Source: an uncultured Prevotella sp.
GTDB lineage: Bacteria > Bacteroidota > Bacteroidia > Bacteroidales > Bacteroidaceae
Direction: 5' to 3'
NCBI GenBank assembly: GCA_934204655.1
Contig: CAKPZJ010000029.1
Span: forward strand, 1 to 36,795
Length of the DNA stretch: 36,795 bases
In this document: in pieces, positions 16,718 to 25,791 of the stretch
How positions within the stretch are numbered: position 1 is the first letter of the stretch
How the letters are laid out: every line of letters begins with the position of its first letter
Program-made: the position numbers and the translations under genes
Notes under the pieces: generated by a model
Told to the model about the DNA's origin: nothing
What the model saw: only the letters and a program-made list of their open reading frames with translations
The model's database searches: none

Positions 16718-17497
16718 TTATTTCTTGTTGTAATAGTACTGTCCCTTGTGCTGGGTCTGACGGCCAAACTCGATGGCATGGACGGGGCAGTGGTGGTAGC
16801 ATGCGAAGCAGGTAAGGCAGTTGCCCTGGTGCTTCCATACGGGTTCTGTGCCCTTGCCGCCGCTAATATCGTGTACCGGGCACACGCTGGCACACAGCCC
16901 GCAGTGTGTACAGCGGTCACTGTCTACGTGAAAGCGCTTGTCGGTGATTAGGTATCGGGTGAAGAAACCGCCGATAACCCCACTGAACAGCGCTGGCAGC
17001 GGCCCACGCACCAGCTGGCGAACGCCTGTGGCCCCGGCGAGAATGGTATCGGTGACAAACTGCTTCAGCTCGGTGGTCGCGCGCTGCTTCTTGGCCCGCT
17101 CCTTCTCTGGCTTGTCTACATCCATGAACGGCAGACCCACATATGACTCGGGCATGATGAGCGACAGCGCTGCGCTGAGTGTCAGCCCATGTGGGGCCAC
17201 GTCGGCCTCGAACATCTCGGTGGCCTTGCCTATGCTGTCGCCAGCCGTGTAGACCAGGTAGGTGTACACGGGGCCGGTGGCGACAAACTGGCACTTGCTA
17301 AGAAAATTTCTTACTAACACCGGAGGTCTCCACCCGTGTACGGGAATGACAAATCCCAGTCGTTCGCCCGCCTGTAGGGTGTAGGTCATGTCGCCCCGCA
17401 TCTCGTCGGGTATGTATAGCAGCCTGTCGGCCGTTGCCTCGGCGACATACTTGGCTGCCCATTTTGAATTGCCTGTACCTGAGAAATAGAATATCAT
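16718..17497 (-). CDS. EFR1-family ferredoxin with flavodoxin-like domain
   Basis: Redox protein of 259 aa. The N-terminus MIFYFSGTGNSKWAAKYVAE is the FMN-binding P-loop of a flavodoxin-like domain (about 1-155). The C-terminal part has two 4Fe-4S motifs, CTHCGLCASVCP and CLTCFACYHHCP (about 197-240). This arrangement is the EFR1 ferredoxin family, presumed to shuttle electrons; the partner is unknown. It is convergent with the glycan locus, with stops 11 bases apart, and divergent from the pseudokinase gene 108 bases away. The promoter at 17502-17532 puts the transcript start at or next to the ATG. Confidence 0.92.
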   Translation of the reverse strand: MIFYFSGTGNSKWAAKYVAEATADRLLYIPDEMRGDMTYTLQAGERLGFVIPVHGWRPPVLVRNFLSKCQFVATGPVYTYLVYTAGDSIGKATEMFEADVAPHGLTLSAALSLIMPESYVGLPFMDVDKPEKERAKKQRATTELKQFVTDTILAGATGVRQLVRGPLPALFSGVIGGFFTRYLITDKRFHVDSDRCTHCGLCASVCPVHDISGGKGTEPVWKHQGNCLTCFACYHHCPVHAIEFGRQTQHKGQYYYNKK

Positions 17498-17501
17498 GCT
17501 A

Positions 17502-17532
17502 CAAAATTACCCAAACCACTGTAAAAAACAAA
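17502..17532 (-). promoter_or_regulatory. Promoter of the EFR1 gene, apparently leaderless
   Basis: On the minus strand TTTG (17532-17529), 19 bases, then TAATTTTG (17509-17502) match the Bacteroidetes consensus exactly. The -7 box ends only four bases before the ATG at 17497, so the predicted start of transcription falls at the start codon. Confidence 0.55.
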
Positions 17533-17563
17533 ATAATTGTGGTAATATATGTAAAACATTTCG

Positions 17564-17571
17564 TATATTTG
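17564..17571 (+). promoter_or_regulatory. -7 box before the pseudokinase gene
   Basis: TATATTTG is an exact TAnnTTTG box, 34 bases before ATG 17606. No TTTG is seen at the expected upstream distance. Confidence 0.4.
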
Positions 17572-17605
17572 CCCCTGTATTATATATAATGTACTAATAG
17601 ATATA

Positions 17606-18757
17606 ATGAGCAGTTTGGACTTTACATCTACGAAATTTGTGGAGGTTCCCTCAAAGGGCATCTTCCTCTTTCTAAAATATATTGACGGAGATAAGGCGTA
17701 TATGGTCAAGGCGCTGAAGCCGGAGCACAGAGATAGGCCCCAGTACAGGGCTCTGCTGAAAAAGGAGTTTGACGCGGTGACCAAGTTGCACACCACCTAC
17801 ATGCCCACGTACTACGAGGTGGTCGACGACACGCCCTTTGGACGCGCCATCGTGGAGGAGTACATCGCCGGAAGGTCTCTGGCTGACTACCTGACCGAGA
17901 GCCATTCGGTAGAGGAGCACGATGCCGTGGCCCGAAAGCTCATGGATGCCCTGCAGAGCATCCACGCACACTTTATGCTGCACCGCAACCTCAAGCCGTC
18001 TAACATTATCATCACCGCGCAGGGCGATAATGTGAAACTGATAGACTTGCGCCCGGCCTTTGCCGACGAGATACAGGTGCCCTTTACCACTACGCGTTTC
18101 CAGGCCCCTGAGCAGAAGGACGAGACGGTGGGCGTAGACACCCGGTCGGACGTGTACGCCTTGGGAATGATACTGAAGCTGATGACGCTGCCCGATAACT
18201 TCCAGCATGTCATTGCCCGGTGCTGTAGTCTGGGCCGCAGCGACCGGTTCATGGACGCCGAGGAGGTAAAGAGGGCTCTGGACACCCGTCCGCCTGTAGA
18301 CCGCAGCAAGTTGTACAAGGTTCTGGGTGGCGTGGTGGCCGTGGTAGTGGTCATTGGCGTGGTTCAGTACTTCGTGAAGAACGGCTTCGGCTCGTCTGGC
18401 ACGGCCGATATGCAGGAGACCACCTCGTATGCCCTGCCCGATACCACCTCGCAGGCAGCCGCTACTCAGGCAGCCGCTACCGACACTACGGCTATGGCCG
18501 CTGCAGCCGCCGCGCCCAGTGCCCAGGTAGACAGCGTGAAAAACGTGATAGCCGCCCAGCTGGAGTACATCTACCGTCCATACACAACCGACTCGGTGGG
18601 TTCGCATGCCCGCTCGCAGATACGTGCACAGGTCAAGAGCTGTTACCGCAGACTGATGCGCCAGCTTAGCGGCATGAGTGCCGAAGACCGAGATGCCATC
18701 GACGCTTATTTCGCCAAGTACCGCAAGAATAAAGATGCTCAGCTTACTTACAAGTAG
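17606..18757 (+). CDS. Membrane-anchored Hanks-type kinase homologue, predicted pseudokinase
   Basis: Protein of 383 aa with a kinase-like domain (about 10-225), one transmembrane helix (about 241-257) and an Ala/Thr-rich linker leading to a C-terminal extracytoplasmic domain (about 305-383). Kept residues are the ATP-site lysine (MVKALK, Lys35), the helix-C glutamate (KKEF, Glu54), Asn133 of the catalytic loop, the metal Asp147 (IDLRP in place of DFG) and FQAPEQ. The catalytic loop reads HRNLKPSN instead of HRDLKPxN, so the catalytic base is Asn128. The glycine-rich loop is also weak (PSKGIFLF). It may therefore sense or scaffold rather than phosphorylate. The outer domain has no family I recognise. 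It is transcribed alone, with a terminator at 18781-18813. Confidence 0.85.
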   Translation: MSSLDFTSTKFVEVPSKGIFLFLKYIDGDKAYMVKALKPEHRDRPQYRALLKKEFDAVTKLHTTYMPTYYEVVDDTPFGRAIVEEYIAGRSLADYLTESHSVEEHDAVARKLMDALQSIHAHFMLHRNLKPSNIIITAQGDNVKLIDLRPAFADEIQVPFTTTRFQAPEQKDETVGVDTRSDVYALGMILKLMTLPDNFQHVIARCCSLGRSDRFMDAEEVKRALDTRPPVDRSKLYKVLGGVVAVVVVIGVVQYFVKNGFGSSGTADMQETTSYALPDTTSQAAATQAAATDTTAMAAAAAAPSAQVDSVKNVIAAQLEYIYRPYTTDSVGSHARSQIRAQVKSCYRRLMRQLSGMSAEDRDAIDAYFAKYRKNKDAQLTYK

Positions 18758-18780
18758 GCTCGGCACGACTCTATAGCAAG

Positions 18781-18813
18781 AGGACAGGCACCCCGTGGCC
18801 CGTCCTTTTTTTT
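18781..18813 (+). terminator. Terminator of the pseudokinase gene
   Basis: AGGAC (18781) pairs with GTCCT (about 18802-18806) around a GC-rich interior, followed by a run of eight or more T residues. Confidence 0.75.
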
Positions 18814-18900
18814 GTTTGGTGGCGCGGGTATGCTTACAAGCCAAAATCACGGGGGTGTGGAGGCTCTTTGTAATAGCGGGAGATGTCACTAAAAACGCAG

Positions 18901-19064
18901 AGGTCGACCTTTACATTTCCCAGAACCATCTTTAGCGAACTGGGAGCCGTCTTTAGAAACGTAAAGGTCGGTCTTTTCTTTTTCATCTTTGGCTATTGGT
19001 TCATCTATGCAGGCTCGCCAGCAGCGCTTTTTACCTTTCTACTCTTTTACTTTTTTACCTTTAG
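18901..19064. repeat. Interspersed palindromic element, copy 2 (inverted relative to copy 1)
   Basis: A palindrome at 18901-18974 (left arm AGGTCGACCTTTACATTTC, right arm GAAACGTAAAGGTCGGTCT) encloses AGAACCATCTTTAG (18922) and GGAGCCGTCTTTAG (18943), offset 21 as in copy 1. About 50 bases later comes the T-rich tract (19024-19064), the reverse complement of the A-rich tract of copy 1. The whole element is therefore inverted relative to 4422-4640. A 69-codon plus-strand frame through it shares NVKVGL and a Phe-rich tail with the minus-strand frame of copy 1 and is considered repeat-derived. Confidence 0.65.
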
Positions 19065-19219
19065 AGCGGCTCCCGCGGCTTCTATACCTTAATATATATA
19101 CGCGCGCGCGTAGGAGAGTGCCTTGGTGGGTGGAGGAGCCATGGCACGCGGGCTACTGACAGCCCCGTGGCAGATGGCAGGTGCTGTGGCGGCCACCGGT
19201 GTGACACAACTGACAGAAA
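19065..19219. other. Non-coding stretch upstream of groES
   Basis: No gene is supported here. It contains TACCTTAATATATAT (19085-19099) running into an alternating CG tract, a motif that recurs at 35153-35167. The rest has no clear structure. Confidence 0.5.
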
Positions 19220-19236
19220 TGACACGCGCGGTGTCA
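19220..19236. promoter_or_regulatory. Dyad TGACAC-GCGCG-GTGTCA before groES, candidate activator or repressor site
   Basis: A perfect 6+5+6 inverted repeat. TGACA also occurs at 19202, 19211 and 19220, spaced nine bases, and again at 19245. The dyad centre lies about 69 bases before the predicted start of the sigma-54-like promoter. No CIRCE-type element (TTAGCACTC-N9-GAGTGCTAA) is seen. Confidence 0.35.
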
Positions 19237-19270
19237 GCCTGGCATGACACTTTTGACGCAGAAACCGCGT

Positions 19271-19286
19271 TGGCACGCTTTTCGCA
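19271..19286 (+). promoter_or_regulatory. Sigma-54-like -24/-12 promoter before groES
   Basis: TGGCACGCTTTTCGCA matches the sigma-54 consensus TGGCACG-N4-TTGCA with one change (TCGCA). The invariant GG (19272-19273) and GC (19284-19285) have the required spacing. Transcription would start near 19297, 31 bases before groES. No consensus TAnnTTTG promoter was seen nearby. Confidence 0.4.
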
Positions 19287-19327
19287 TAATGGAGGGTAAC
19301 GAAATAACGAACTTAAAAGATACAATT

Positions 19328-19600
19328 ATGAAACTTAAACCATTAGCAGACAGAGTGCTGGTTCTCCCTGCACCAGCTGAAGAAAAAGTAGGTGGAATTA
19401 TTATCCCAGATACAGCTAAGGAAAAGCCACAGCGTGGTAAGGTCGTCGCCGTAGGCCAGGGTACCAAGGACGAAGCGATGGTACTCAAGGAGGGTGATAT
19501 CGTTCTCTATGGCAAGTACGCTGGCACGGAGATAGAGAATGGTGGCGAGAAGTATCTGATGATGCGCCAGAGTGACGTATTGGCTATCGCCGAGGAATAA
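19328..19600 (+). CDS. groES: Co-chaperonin GroES
   Basis: The 10-kDa heptameric lid of the GroEL folding chamber, 90 aa, normal family length. [20 protein letters not shown] is the conserved N-terminus, the mobile loop lies in [18 protein letters not shown] (about 18-35), and the roof and base strands end in [16 protein letters not shown] 19328 is clear; in-frame ATGs further upstream lie across the likely promoter. groEL begins 38 bases downstream, making the classic two-gene heat-shock operon. Confidence 0.97.
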   Translation: MKLKPLADRVLVLPAPAEEKVGGIIIPDTAKEKPQRGKVVAVGQGTKDEAMVLKEGDIVLYGKYAGTEIENGGEKYLMMRQSDVLAIAEE

Positions 19601-19623
19601 AGATAACAATTAACTTAATATAG

Positions 19624-21258
<1,635 letters not shown>

Positions 21259-21292
21259 TTTTGTAACGACTGATTATCAACTTTCAGATAGG

Positions 21293-21325
21293 GGAGGGTA
21301 ACCTTTGGGTTGCCCTCCTTTTTTT
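21293..21325 (+). terminator. Terminator of groES-groEL
   Basis: GGAGGGTAACC (from 21293) pairs with GGTTGCCCTCC (to 21318) with one T-G pair, followed by seven or more T residues. Confidence 0.85.
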
Positions 21326-21477
21326 ATGACTTGCCGTGACGGCGTTGCCGGTGGTTGCAGCGGCAAGGGCCGTTGCTATGGCCCGACGGCTACAGGCCAT
21401 ACCCCTGATAGTGGTTGCCATGGCGCTGACGGTGGTCATTATGGCAGCCATTAACATTATTTGTCTTTGCAAAACTT
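21326..21477. other. Non-coding stretch between groEL and the PCMD operon
   Basis: GC-rich, with several imperfect GGTTGC/GCAGCC-type repeats but no supported gene. A minus-strand frame here (21284-21484) overlaps the groEL terminator and has low-complexity Ala/Thr sequence, so it is not called. Confidence 0.4.
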
Positions 21478-21505
21478 TTTGCAATCGGAAATTTTCCTAC
21501 CTTTG
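21478..21505 (+). promoter_or_regulatory. Likely promoter of the PCMD/OMP/transferase operon
   Basis: TACCTTTG at 21498-21505 is an exact -7 box. TTTG at 21478-21481 lies 16 bases upstream, a little short. The leader would be about 75 bases. Confidence 0.45.
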
Positions 21506-21586
21506 CACCACCTAAGCCACACATGGCCACAGCCATAGGCGATGGTTCTTAGGCCGGTGGGCTGGGTAAGGATATAAAAACTATAG

Positions 21587-22552
21587 ATGATGATGAAATG
21601 TAGAAGTATGGTAATGGCGCTCGCCCTGGCCTGTACGGTCACCGTTGGGGCCCAGGGCGACGAGAAGGTGGTACCTATTAAATATGGTAATATGGACCAC
21701 TGGGTGGTGCGCACCATCAAGGAATCGGCCATCATAGGCGGTCAGACTAAGGAGGTCTACGCCGTGGGCCCCTCGATGACCATTACGGGCAACGAGCCTT
21801 ACGCTAACAAGGGCGGGTCGCCCTGGGGCTCATCCAATGTACTGGCCAAGGTGTCGGGCATCACCAAGACCAACAACTCGGTGTACCGCGATAAGCACGG
21901 AGCCGGCTACTGCGCCAAGTTGGTTACCCATATCGAGAAAGTCAAGGTCTTGGGACTCATCAATATCAAGGTGCTGGCCGCCGGGTCGCTCTTTCTGGGC
22001 GATGTACATGAGCCCATCACCAGTACCAAGGACGGCCCCAAGGCTATTAACTGGGGTATTCCCTTCCATCAGCGCCCCAAGGCTTTGCGTTACGACTACC
22101 GTACGCTGCTCAGTGACAGCCCCACCCGTATCCGCCAGACAGGGTTCAGCAGCGCTTCTACCGTGGCCGGCCACGACTATGCCGTGACAGTCCTCTATCT
22201 CCAGAAGCGTACCGAGGACAGCAAGGGCAACATTACCGCTAAGCGCGTGGGTACAATGGTGGTCAAGTACGGCAAATCGACTAATGGATGGGTAGACAAC
22301 GCTACCTATAAGATACACTATGGCGACATACGCAACATGGCTGGCTACGATGCCACGCTGATGGGCCTGCGCTCTACCGACTACGCATGCAACAGCAAGG
22401 GCAAGAGCGTGCCTGTACGCGAGACGGGATGGGCCTCGGCCGACGAGATGCCTACCCATCTGGTGCTCCAGTTCTCTTCGAGCCATGGCGGAGCCTATGT
22501 AGGCACGCCGGGCAACACCTTCTGGATAGACAATGTGTCGCTGGTGTACTGA
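21587..22552 (+). CDS. Exported PCMD-domain protein
   Basis: Protein of 321 aa with a signal peptide (MMMKCRSMVMALALACTVTV, cleavage near GAQ|GD). The C-terminal half ends in THLVLQFSSSHGGAYVGTPG and FWIDNVSLVY, which fits the putative carbohydrate-metabolism domain (PCMD) family of Bacteroidetes: a jelly-roll-like fold whose last strands carry a G-x-WIDN-type motif. The N-terminal half has YAVGPSMTITGNEPYANKGG and SSNVLAKVSG, also seen in that group. Function is unproven; glycan binding at the cell surface is the usual guess. No lipobox is evident. The barrel protein gene follows after 23 bases. Confidence 0.75.
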   Translation: MMMKCRSMVMALALACTVTVGAQGDEKVVPIKYGNMDHWVVRTIKESAIIGGQTKEVYAVGPSMTITGNEPYANKGGSPWGSSNVLAKVSGITKTNNSVYRDKHGAGYCAKLVTHIEKVKVLGLINIKVLAAGSLFLGDVHEPITSTKDGPKAINWGIPFHQRPKALRYDYRTLLSDSPTRIRQTGFSSASTVAGHDYAVTVLYLQKRTEDSKGNITAKRVGTMVVKYGKSTNGWVDNATYKIHYGDIRNMAGYDATLMGLRSTDYACNSKGKSVPVRETGWASADEMPTHLVLQFSSSHGGAYVGTPGNTFWIDNVSLVY

Positions 22553-22575
22553 TTGTAACACTTAAAACTTGATGT

Positions 22576-23730
22576 ATGACGATGAAATCACGCCTGCTGA
22601 TAGCCCTGCTACTTGTCCTGACGGTCAGGGGCTATGCCGAGACCAACGCCGAGCCCATGGATACTGCCGTGGCTCGCAAGTCGATAGTGACGCGACTGCT
22701 CGACTACTTTAATGACGCCAACAAGCGCAAGCCCAATAAGCGGTTTGATTTCAGCATCATTGGCGGGCCCCACTATAGCACCGATACCAAGCTGGGCATC
22801 GGGCTGGTGGCCGCTGGCCTGTATCATACGGACCGTGCCGACTCGCTCCTGGCCCCGTCTAACGTGTCGCTGTTCAGCGATGTAAGTACCGTGGGCTTCT
22901 ATCTGTTGGGCATACGCGGCACCCACCTGTTTCCGCAGGACCGCTATCGCATTGACTACACGGTCTACTTCTACTCTTTCCCCTGCGATTTCTGGGGAAT
23001 GGGCTACGACATGGGCGATGACGATGCCAATAAGAGTGATATGAAGCGATGGCAGGCGCGCATCAAGGCCAATTTTCTCTTCCGGGTGGCCCCGCAGTTG
23101 TATATGGGCCCCACGGTCTCTTACGACTACGTGATAGGGCGCCACATAGAACGCCTGGAACTGTTAGAGGGTATGGACAGGCGCACCTCGAATATCGGGG
23201 TAGGTTTTGTGCTTACCTATGATACCCGCGACGTGATGACCAATCCTCACCGAGGCTGGTATCTCAATCTTACTCAGTGCTTCCGCCCGCGCTTTATGGG
23301 CAACAAGTATGCCTTTAGCACCACCGACTTGCAGGCCAATACCTACCAGCATCTGTGGCGTGGCGCCACGGTAGCAGGCGATGTCCGTGCCACGTTCAAC
23401 TTTGGCAATCCGTCATGGGGAATGATGGCGCTGTTGGGCAATTCGAACTCGATGCGTGGCTATTATGAAGGACGGTATCGCGACAAGCATAAGATAGAAA
23501 CCCAGGTAGAGCTGCGGCAACACGTATGGCGGCGCAACGGCATCACTGTATGGGCTGGGGCCGGCACAGTGTTCGATAAGTTTAGCGCCATCCGCGGCTC
23601 GCACATCCTGCCCAACTATGGCCTGGGCTACCGCTGGGAGTTTAAGAAGAATGTAAACGTACGTTTAGACTATGGTTTTGGCAAGTCCGGCCAGTCTGGT
23701 TTCTTATTCAATATAAATGAGGCTTTCTAA
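22576..23730 (+). CDS. BamA/D15-like outer-membrane beta-barrel protein
   Basis: Protein of 384 aa with a signal peptide (TMKSRLLIALLLVLTVRGYA) and no room for POTRA domains. From about residue 55 it is a series of amphipathic strands matching the bacterial surface antigen (D15) barrel: FSIIGGPHYSTDTKLGIGL, VGFVLTYDTRDVMTNPHRGW, NSNSMRGYYEGRYRDKH (equivalent to the VRGY-type L6 motif) and LPNYGLGYRWEFKKNVNVRL. It ends in Phe (FNINEAF), the usual barrel insertion signal. It may be a BamA/TamA-related pore or a lipid or protein export barrel. The middle gene of a three-gene envelope operon. Confidence 0.85.
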   Translation: MTMKSRLLIALLLVLTVRGYAETNAEPMDTAVARKSIVTRLLDYFNDANKRKPNKRFDFSIIGGPHYSTDTKLGIGLVAAGLYHTDRADSLLAPSNVSLFSDVSTVGFYLLGIRGTHLFPQDRYRIDYTVYFYSFPCDFWGMGYDMGDDDANKSDMKRWQARIKANFLFRVAPQLYMGPTVSYDYVIGRHIERLELLEGMDRRTSNIGVGFVLTYDTRDVMTNPHRGWYLNLTQCFRPRFMGNKYAFSTTDLQANTYQHLWRGATVAGDVRATFNFGNPSWGMMALLGNSNSMRGYYEGRYRDKHKIETQVELRQHVWRRNGITVWAGAGTVFDKFSAIRGSHILPNYGLGYRWEFKKNVNVRLDYGFGKSGQSGFLFNINEAF

Positions 23731-23740
23731 TAGCAATACT

Positions 23741-25372
23741 ATGAACGCCATCAAGTTGGCGACAACGGATAAAGTAATTTACTGGTACGCGGTGGCAGCC
23801 TTGGCACTGCCCAATGTGGCCCTGTGCTTCACCGAGGGTATGCCGCTTATGGCGTGCCTTGCCAATGTACTCTTGCCGATGGGTGTGTACATGGCCCTGA
23901 TGACCCTTACGGCCAAGGTGGGCAAGATGGTGTGGTGGGCTTTTGTCCTGATATTCTTTGCCGCTTTCCAGATGGTGCTGCTCTACCTCTTCGGGCAGGG
24001 TGTTATCGCGGTCGACATGTTTCTCAACCTGGTTACCACCAACCCTGGCGAGGCCATGGAACTGCTGGACAACCTGGTGCCCGCCGTGCTTGGGGTAGTG
24101 GTGGTCTATGTGCCCCTGCTCGTATTGGGCGTGGTGTCTATGCGTCGCGCACATGGGGCATTGGCAATGTCGCTGCGCCGAACTTACCGGCGGTATGCCA
24201 TGATGGTTACGGCTGGTGGACTGGCCTGTCTGGCCCTGGCCTATGTCACCGTGAGTGGCTACCGGTTGCGCGACAGCCTTTACCCGGTCAACGTGGTGTA
24301 CAATCTGGTACTGGCCGTGCAGCGCAATAATGCCTCGGCCAACTACCACAAGGCTTCGGCCGACTTCAAGTTTAACGCCCGCGCCACCCATCCTACTGAC
24401 TCGACCGAGGTGTATGTCATGGTGATAGGCGAGACGGCCCGCGCCTACAACTTCGGACTCTATGGCTATCAGCGCAATACCACTCCTCTGCTGGAGAAGA
24501 CTCCGGGCGTAGTGGCCTTTACCCATGCCTATACGCAGTCGAATACTACGCACAAGAGTGTGCCCATGCTGCTCTCGGCTGTATCGGCGGTCGATTTTGA
24601 GCAACTCTTCCATGAGAAAGGTATCTTGGCTGCGTTTCGCGAGGCTGGCTTCCATACTGTCTTTCTCTCTAACCAGTTGCCTAATCACTCCTTTATCGAC
24701 TTCCTGGGCCAGCAGGCCGACGAGTGGCAGTTTGTTAAGGAGCGTGCCAGCCGTGGGGCTAACTGCTATGATGGCGACTTGCTGCCCCTATTGGACAAGG
24801 TGCTGTCCCAAGGACGCAAGCGCGAGTTTATAGTGCTCCATACCTATGGCTCTCACTTCAATTACCGCGAGCGTTATCCCCGTCAGATGGCCTATTACAA
24901 GCCCGATGACAAGAGCGAGGCCAAGGCGACCAACCGGCTTGACCTGGTTAATGCCTATGACAACACCATACGTTATACCGACTGGTTCTTAGCCTCGGTA
25001 GTCCGTAGGCTGGAGCACCATGCTGGCCGCAGTGCCATGCTCTATACCAGCGACCATGGCGAGAATATCTTTGACGATGGCCGGGAACTGTTCCTGCACG
25101 CCTCGCCCAAGGCTTCGCAGTACGAGTTGCATGTGCCGTTTATCGTGTGGACATCGGCTTCGTACCGGCAGGCCTATCCGTCTACGGCGCGGGCGCTCGG
25201 GGCCAACCGAAACAAGCAAATACAGAGCAGTTTGTCGGCCTTTCACACCATGCTCGATGTGGCGGGAGTAGAAACGCCTAAGCGCAAGCTGCGCTATTCG
25301 GTGGCCAACAGCGCCTATGCCCCCATGCGGCGACTATATCTTAACGACCACGACGAGGCGGTGGCCTATTGA
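23741..25372 (+). CDS. Phosphoethanolamine transferase-like sulfatase-fold enzyme (EptA family)
   Basis: Inner-membrane enzyme of 543 aa. Five hydrophobic segments (about 10-180) precede a periplasmic alkaline phosphatase/sulfatase-like domain. VMVIGETARAYNFGLYGYQRNTTP provides the metal-binding Glu. Thr270 in SNTTHKSVPMLLS aligns with the EptA nucleophile. VLHTYGSHFNYRERYP and YTSDHGENIFDDG supply further metal ligands. The usual role is moving phosphoethanolamine from phosphatidylethanolamine to lipid A or another glycan, which alters charge and can reduce polymyxin binding. ATG 23741 is preferred, 10 bases after the barrel gene; ATG 23717 would overlap that gene by 14 bases. A hairpin terminator follows. 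Confidence 0.88.
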   Translation: MNAIKLATTDKVIYWYAVAALALPNVALCFTEGMPLMACLANVLLPMGVYMALMTLTAKVGKMVWWAFVLIFFAAFQMVLLYLFGQGVIAVDMFLNLVTTNPGEAMELLDNLVPAVLGVVVVYVPLLVLGVVSMRRAHGALAMSLRRTYRRYAMMVTAGGLACLALAYVTVSGYRLRDSLYPVNVVYNLVLAVQRNNASANYHKASADFKFNARATHPTDSTEVYVMVIGETARAYNFGLYGYQRNTTPLLEKTPGVVAFTHAYTQSNTTHKSVPMLLSAVSAVDFEQLFHEKGILAAFREAGFHTVFLSNQLPNHSFIDFLGQQADEWQFVKERASRGANCYDGDLLPLLDKVLSQGRKREFIVLHTYGSHFNYRERYPRQMAYYKPDDKSEAKATNRLDLVNAYDNTIRYTDWFLASVVRRLEHHAGRSAMLYTSDHGENIFDDGRELFLHASPKASQYELHVPFIVWTSASYRQAYPSTARALGANRNKQIQSSLSAFHTMLDVAGVETPKRKLRYSVANSAYAPMRRLYLNDHDEAVAY

Positions 25373-25399
25373 CCACGCTCGATTATGGCAACCGCCCTA

Positions 25400-25465
25400 A
25401 GCGAGACCTGCTGATGCCTGTTGATGCCCATCTAAAGGCTGCAAGCCAGCAAGTCCCGCTTTTTT
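25400..25465 (+). terminator. Terminator of the envelope operon
   Basis: AGCGAGACCTGCTG (25400-25413) pairs with CAGCAAGTCCCGCT (25447-25460) with two mismatches, followed by five more T residues. Confidence 0.55.
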
Positions 25466-25524
25466 GTTGCCAAATAGACTGTTCCTCGGCCATCCTGATA
25501 GGCTCGTGGCCATCGGCTGCTCTG

Positions 25525-25571
25525 TTTTTTACGTAAAATCTTAATTATTTATCTTTTTTTTACGCAAAATC
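25525..25571 (+). promoter_or_regulatory. Twin boxes upstream of the small transcription unit
   Basis: TTTTTTACGTAAAATC (25525-25540) and TTTTTTACGCAAAATC (25556-25571) differ by one base and are offset by 31 bases, about three helical turns. The second ends one base before the TTTG of the promoter at 25573. This is the layout of a dimeric regulator binding one face of the DNA. Confidence 0.35.
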
Positions 25572-25572
25572 C

Positions 25573-25603
25573 TTTGTCGCAACTGGAAATATAGCTAACT
25601 TTG
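25573..25603 (+). promoter_or_regulatory. Consensus promoter of a small transcription unit
   Basis: TTTG (25573-25576), 19 bases, TAACTTTG (25596-25603): a perfect match to the Bacteroidetes primary sigma consensus, predicting a start near 25610. Confidence 0.65.
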
Positions 25604-25609
25604 CACTTG

Positions 25610-25718
25610 ATATTGGAGCCATGGGATATGGCAAAGGTATTTTTTAATTTGTTTTAGTAGATTAGTTTTTAAGTAGTTTGTTTTTGAGAATCGGTTGTCG
25701 AGACGACAACCGATTTTT
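25610..25718 (+). ncRNA. Candidate small RNA or leader-peptide transcript
   Basis: A consensus promoter and a perfect terminator enclose about 110 bases with no normal gene. The only start-to-stop frame with a plausible ribosome site (GGAG four bases upstream) is at 25621-25647 and encodes MGYGKGIF. The rest is T-rich (GTTTTAGTAGATTAG and similar) up to the terminator hairpin. I recognise no known RNA family; it does not look like 6S, tmRNA, SRP RNA or a classical riboswitch. ileS starts 400 bases downstream from its own promoter, so this is unlikely to be the ileS leader. Confidence 0.5.
25690..25718 (+). terminator. Perfect terminator hairpin of the small transcription unit
   Basis: ATCGGTTGTCG (25690-25700) and CGACAACCGAT (25704-25714) form an 11-bp stem with a three-base loop, followed by four more T residues. 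Confidence 0.85.
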
Positions 25719-25791
25719 CTGTTTCTATAGGGTGGCTCTTCATGGCCACAGGCAGACGGACCATACCTCGCACGAAATGGCTGGAAATCAC

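Noticed and set aside
17672..18889. 405-codon minus-strand frame opposite the pseudokinase
   Set aside because: Shadow of a well-supported gene; His/Arg/Gly-rich composition and no recognisable domain.
18883..19092. 69-codon plus-strand frame over repeat copy 2
   Set aside because: Lies over the palindrome and T-rich tract; the Phe-rich tail comes from the T tract.
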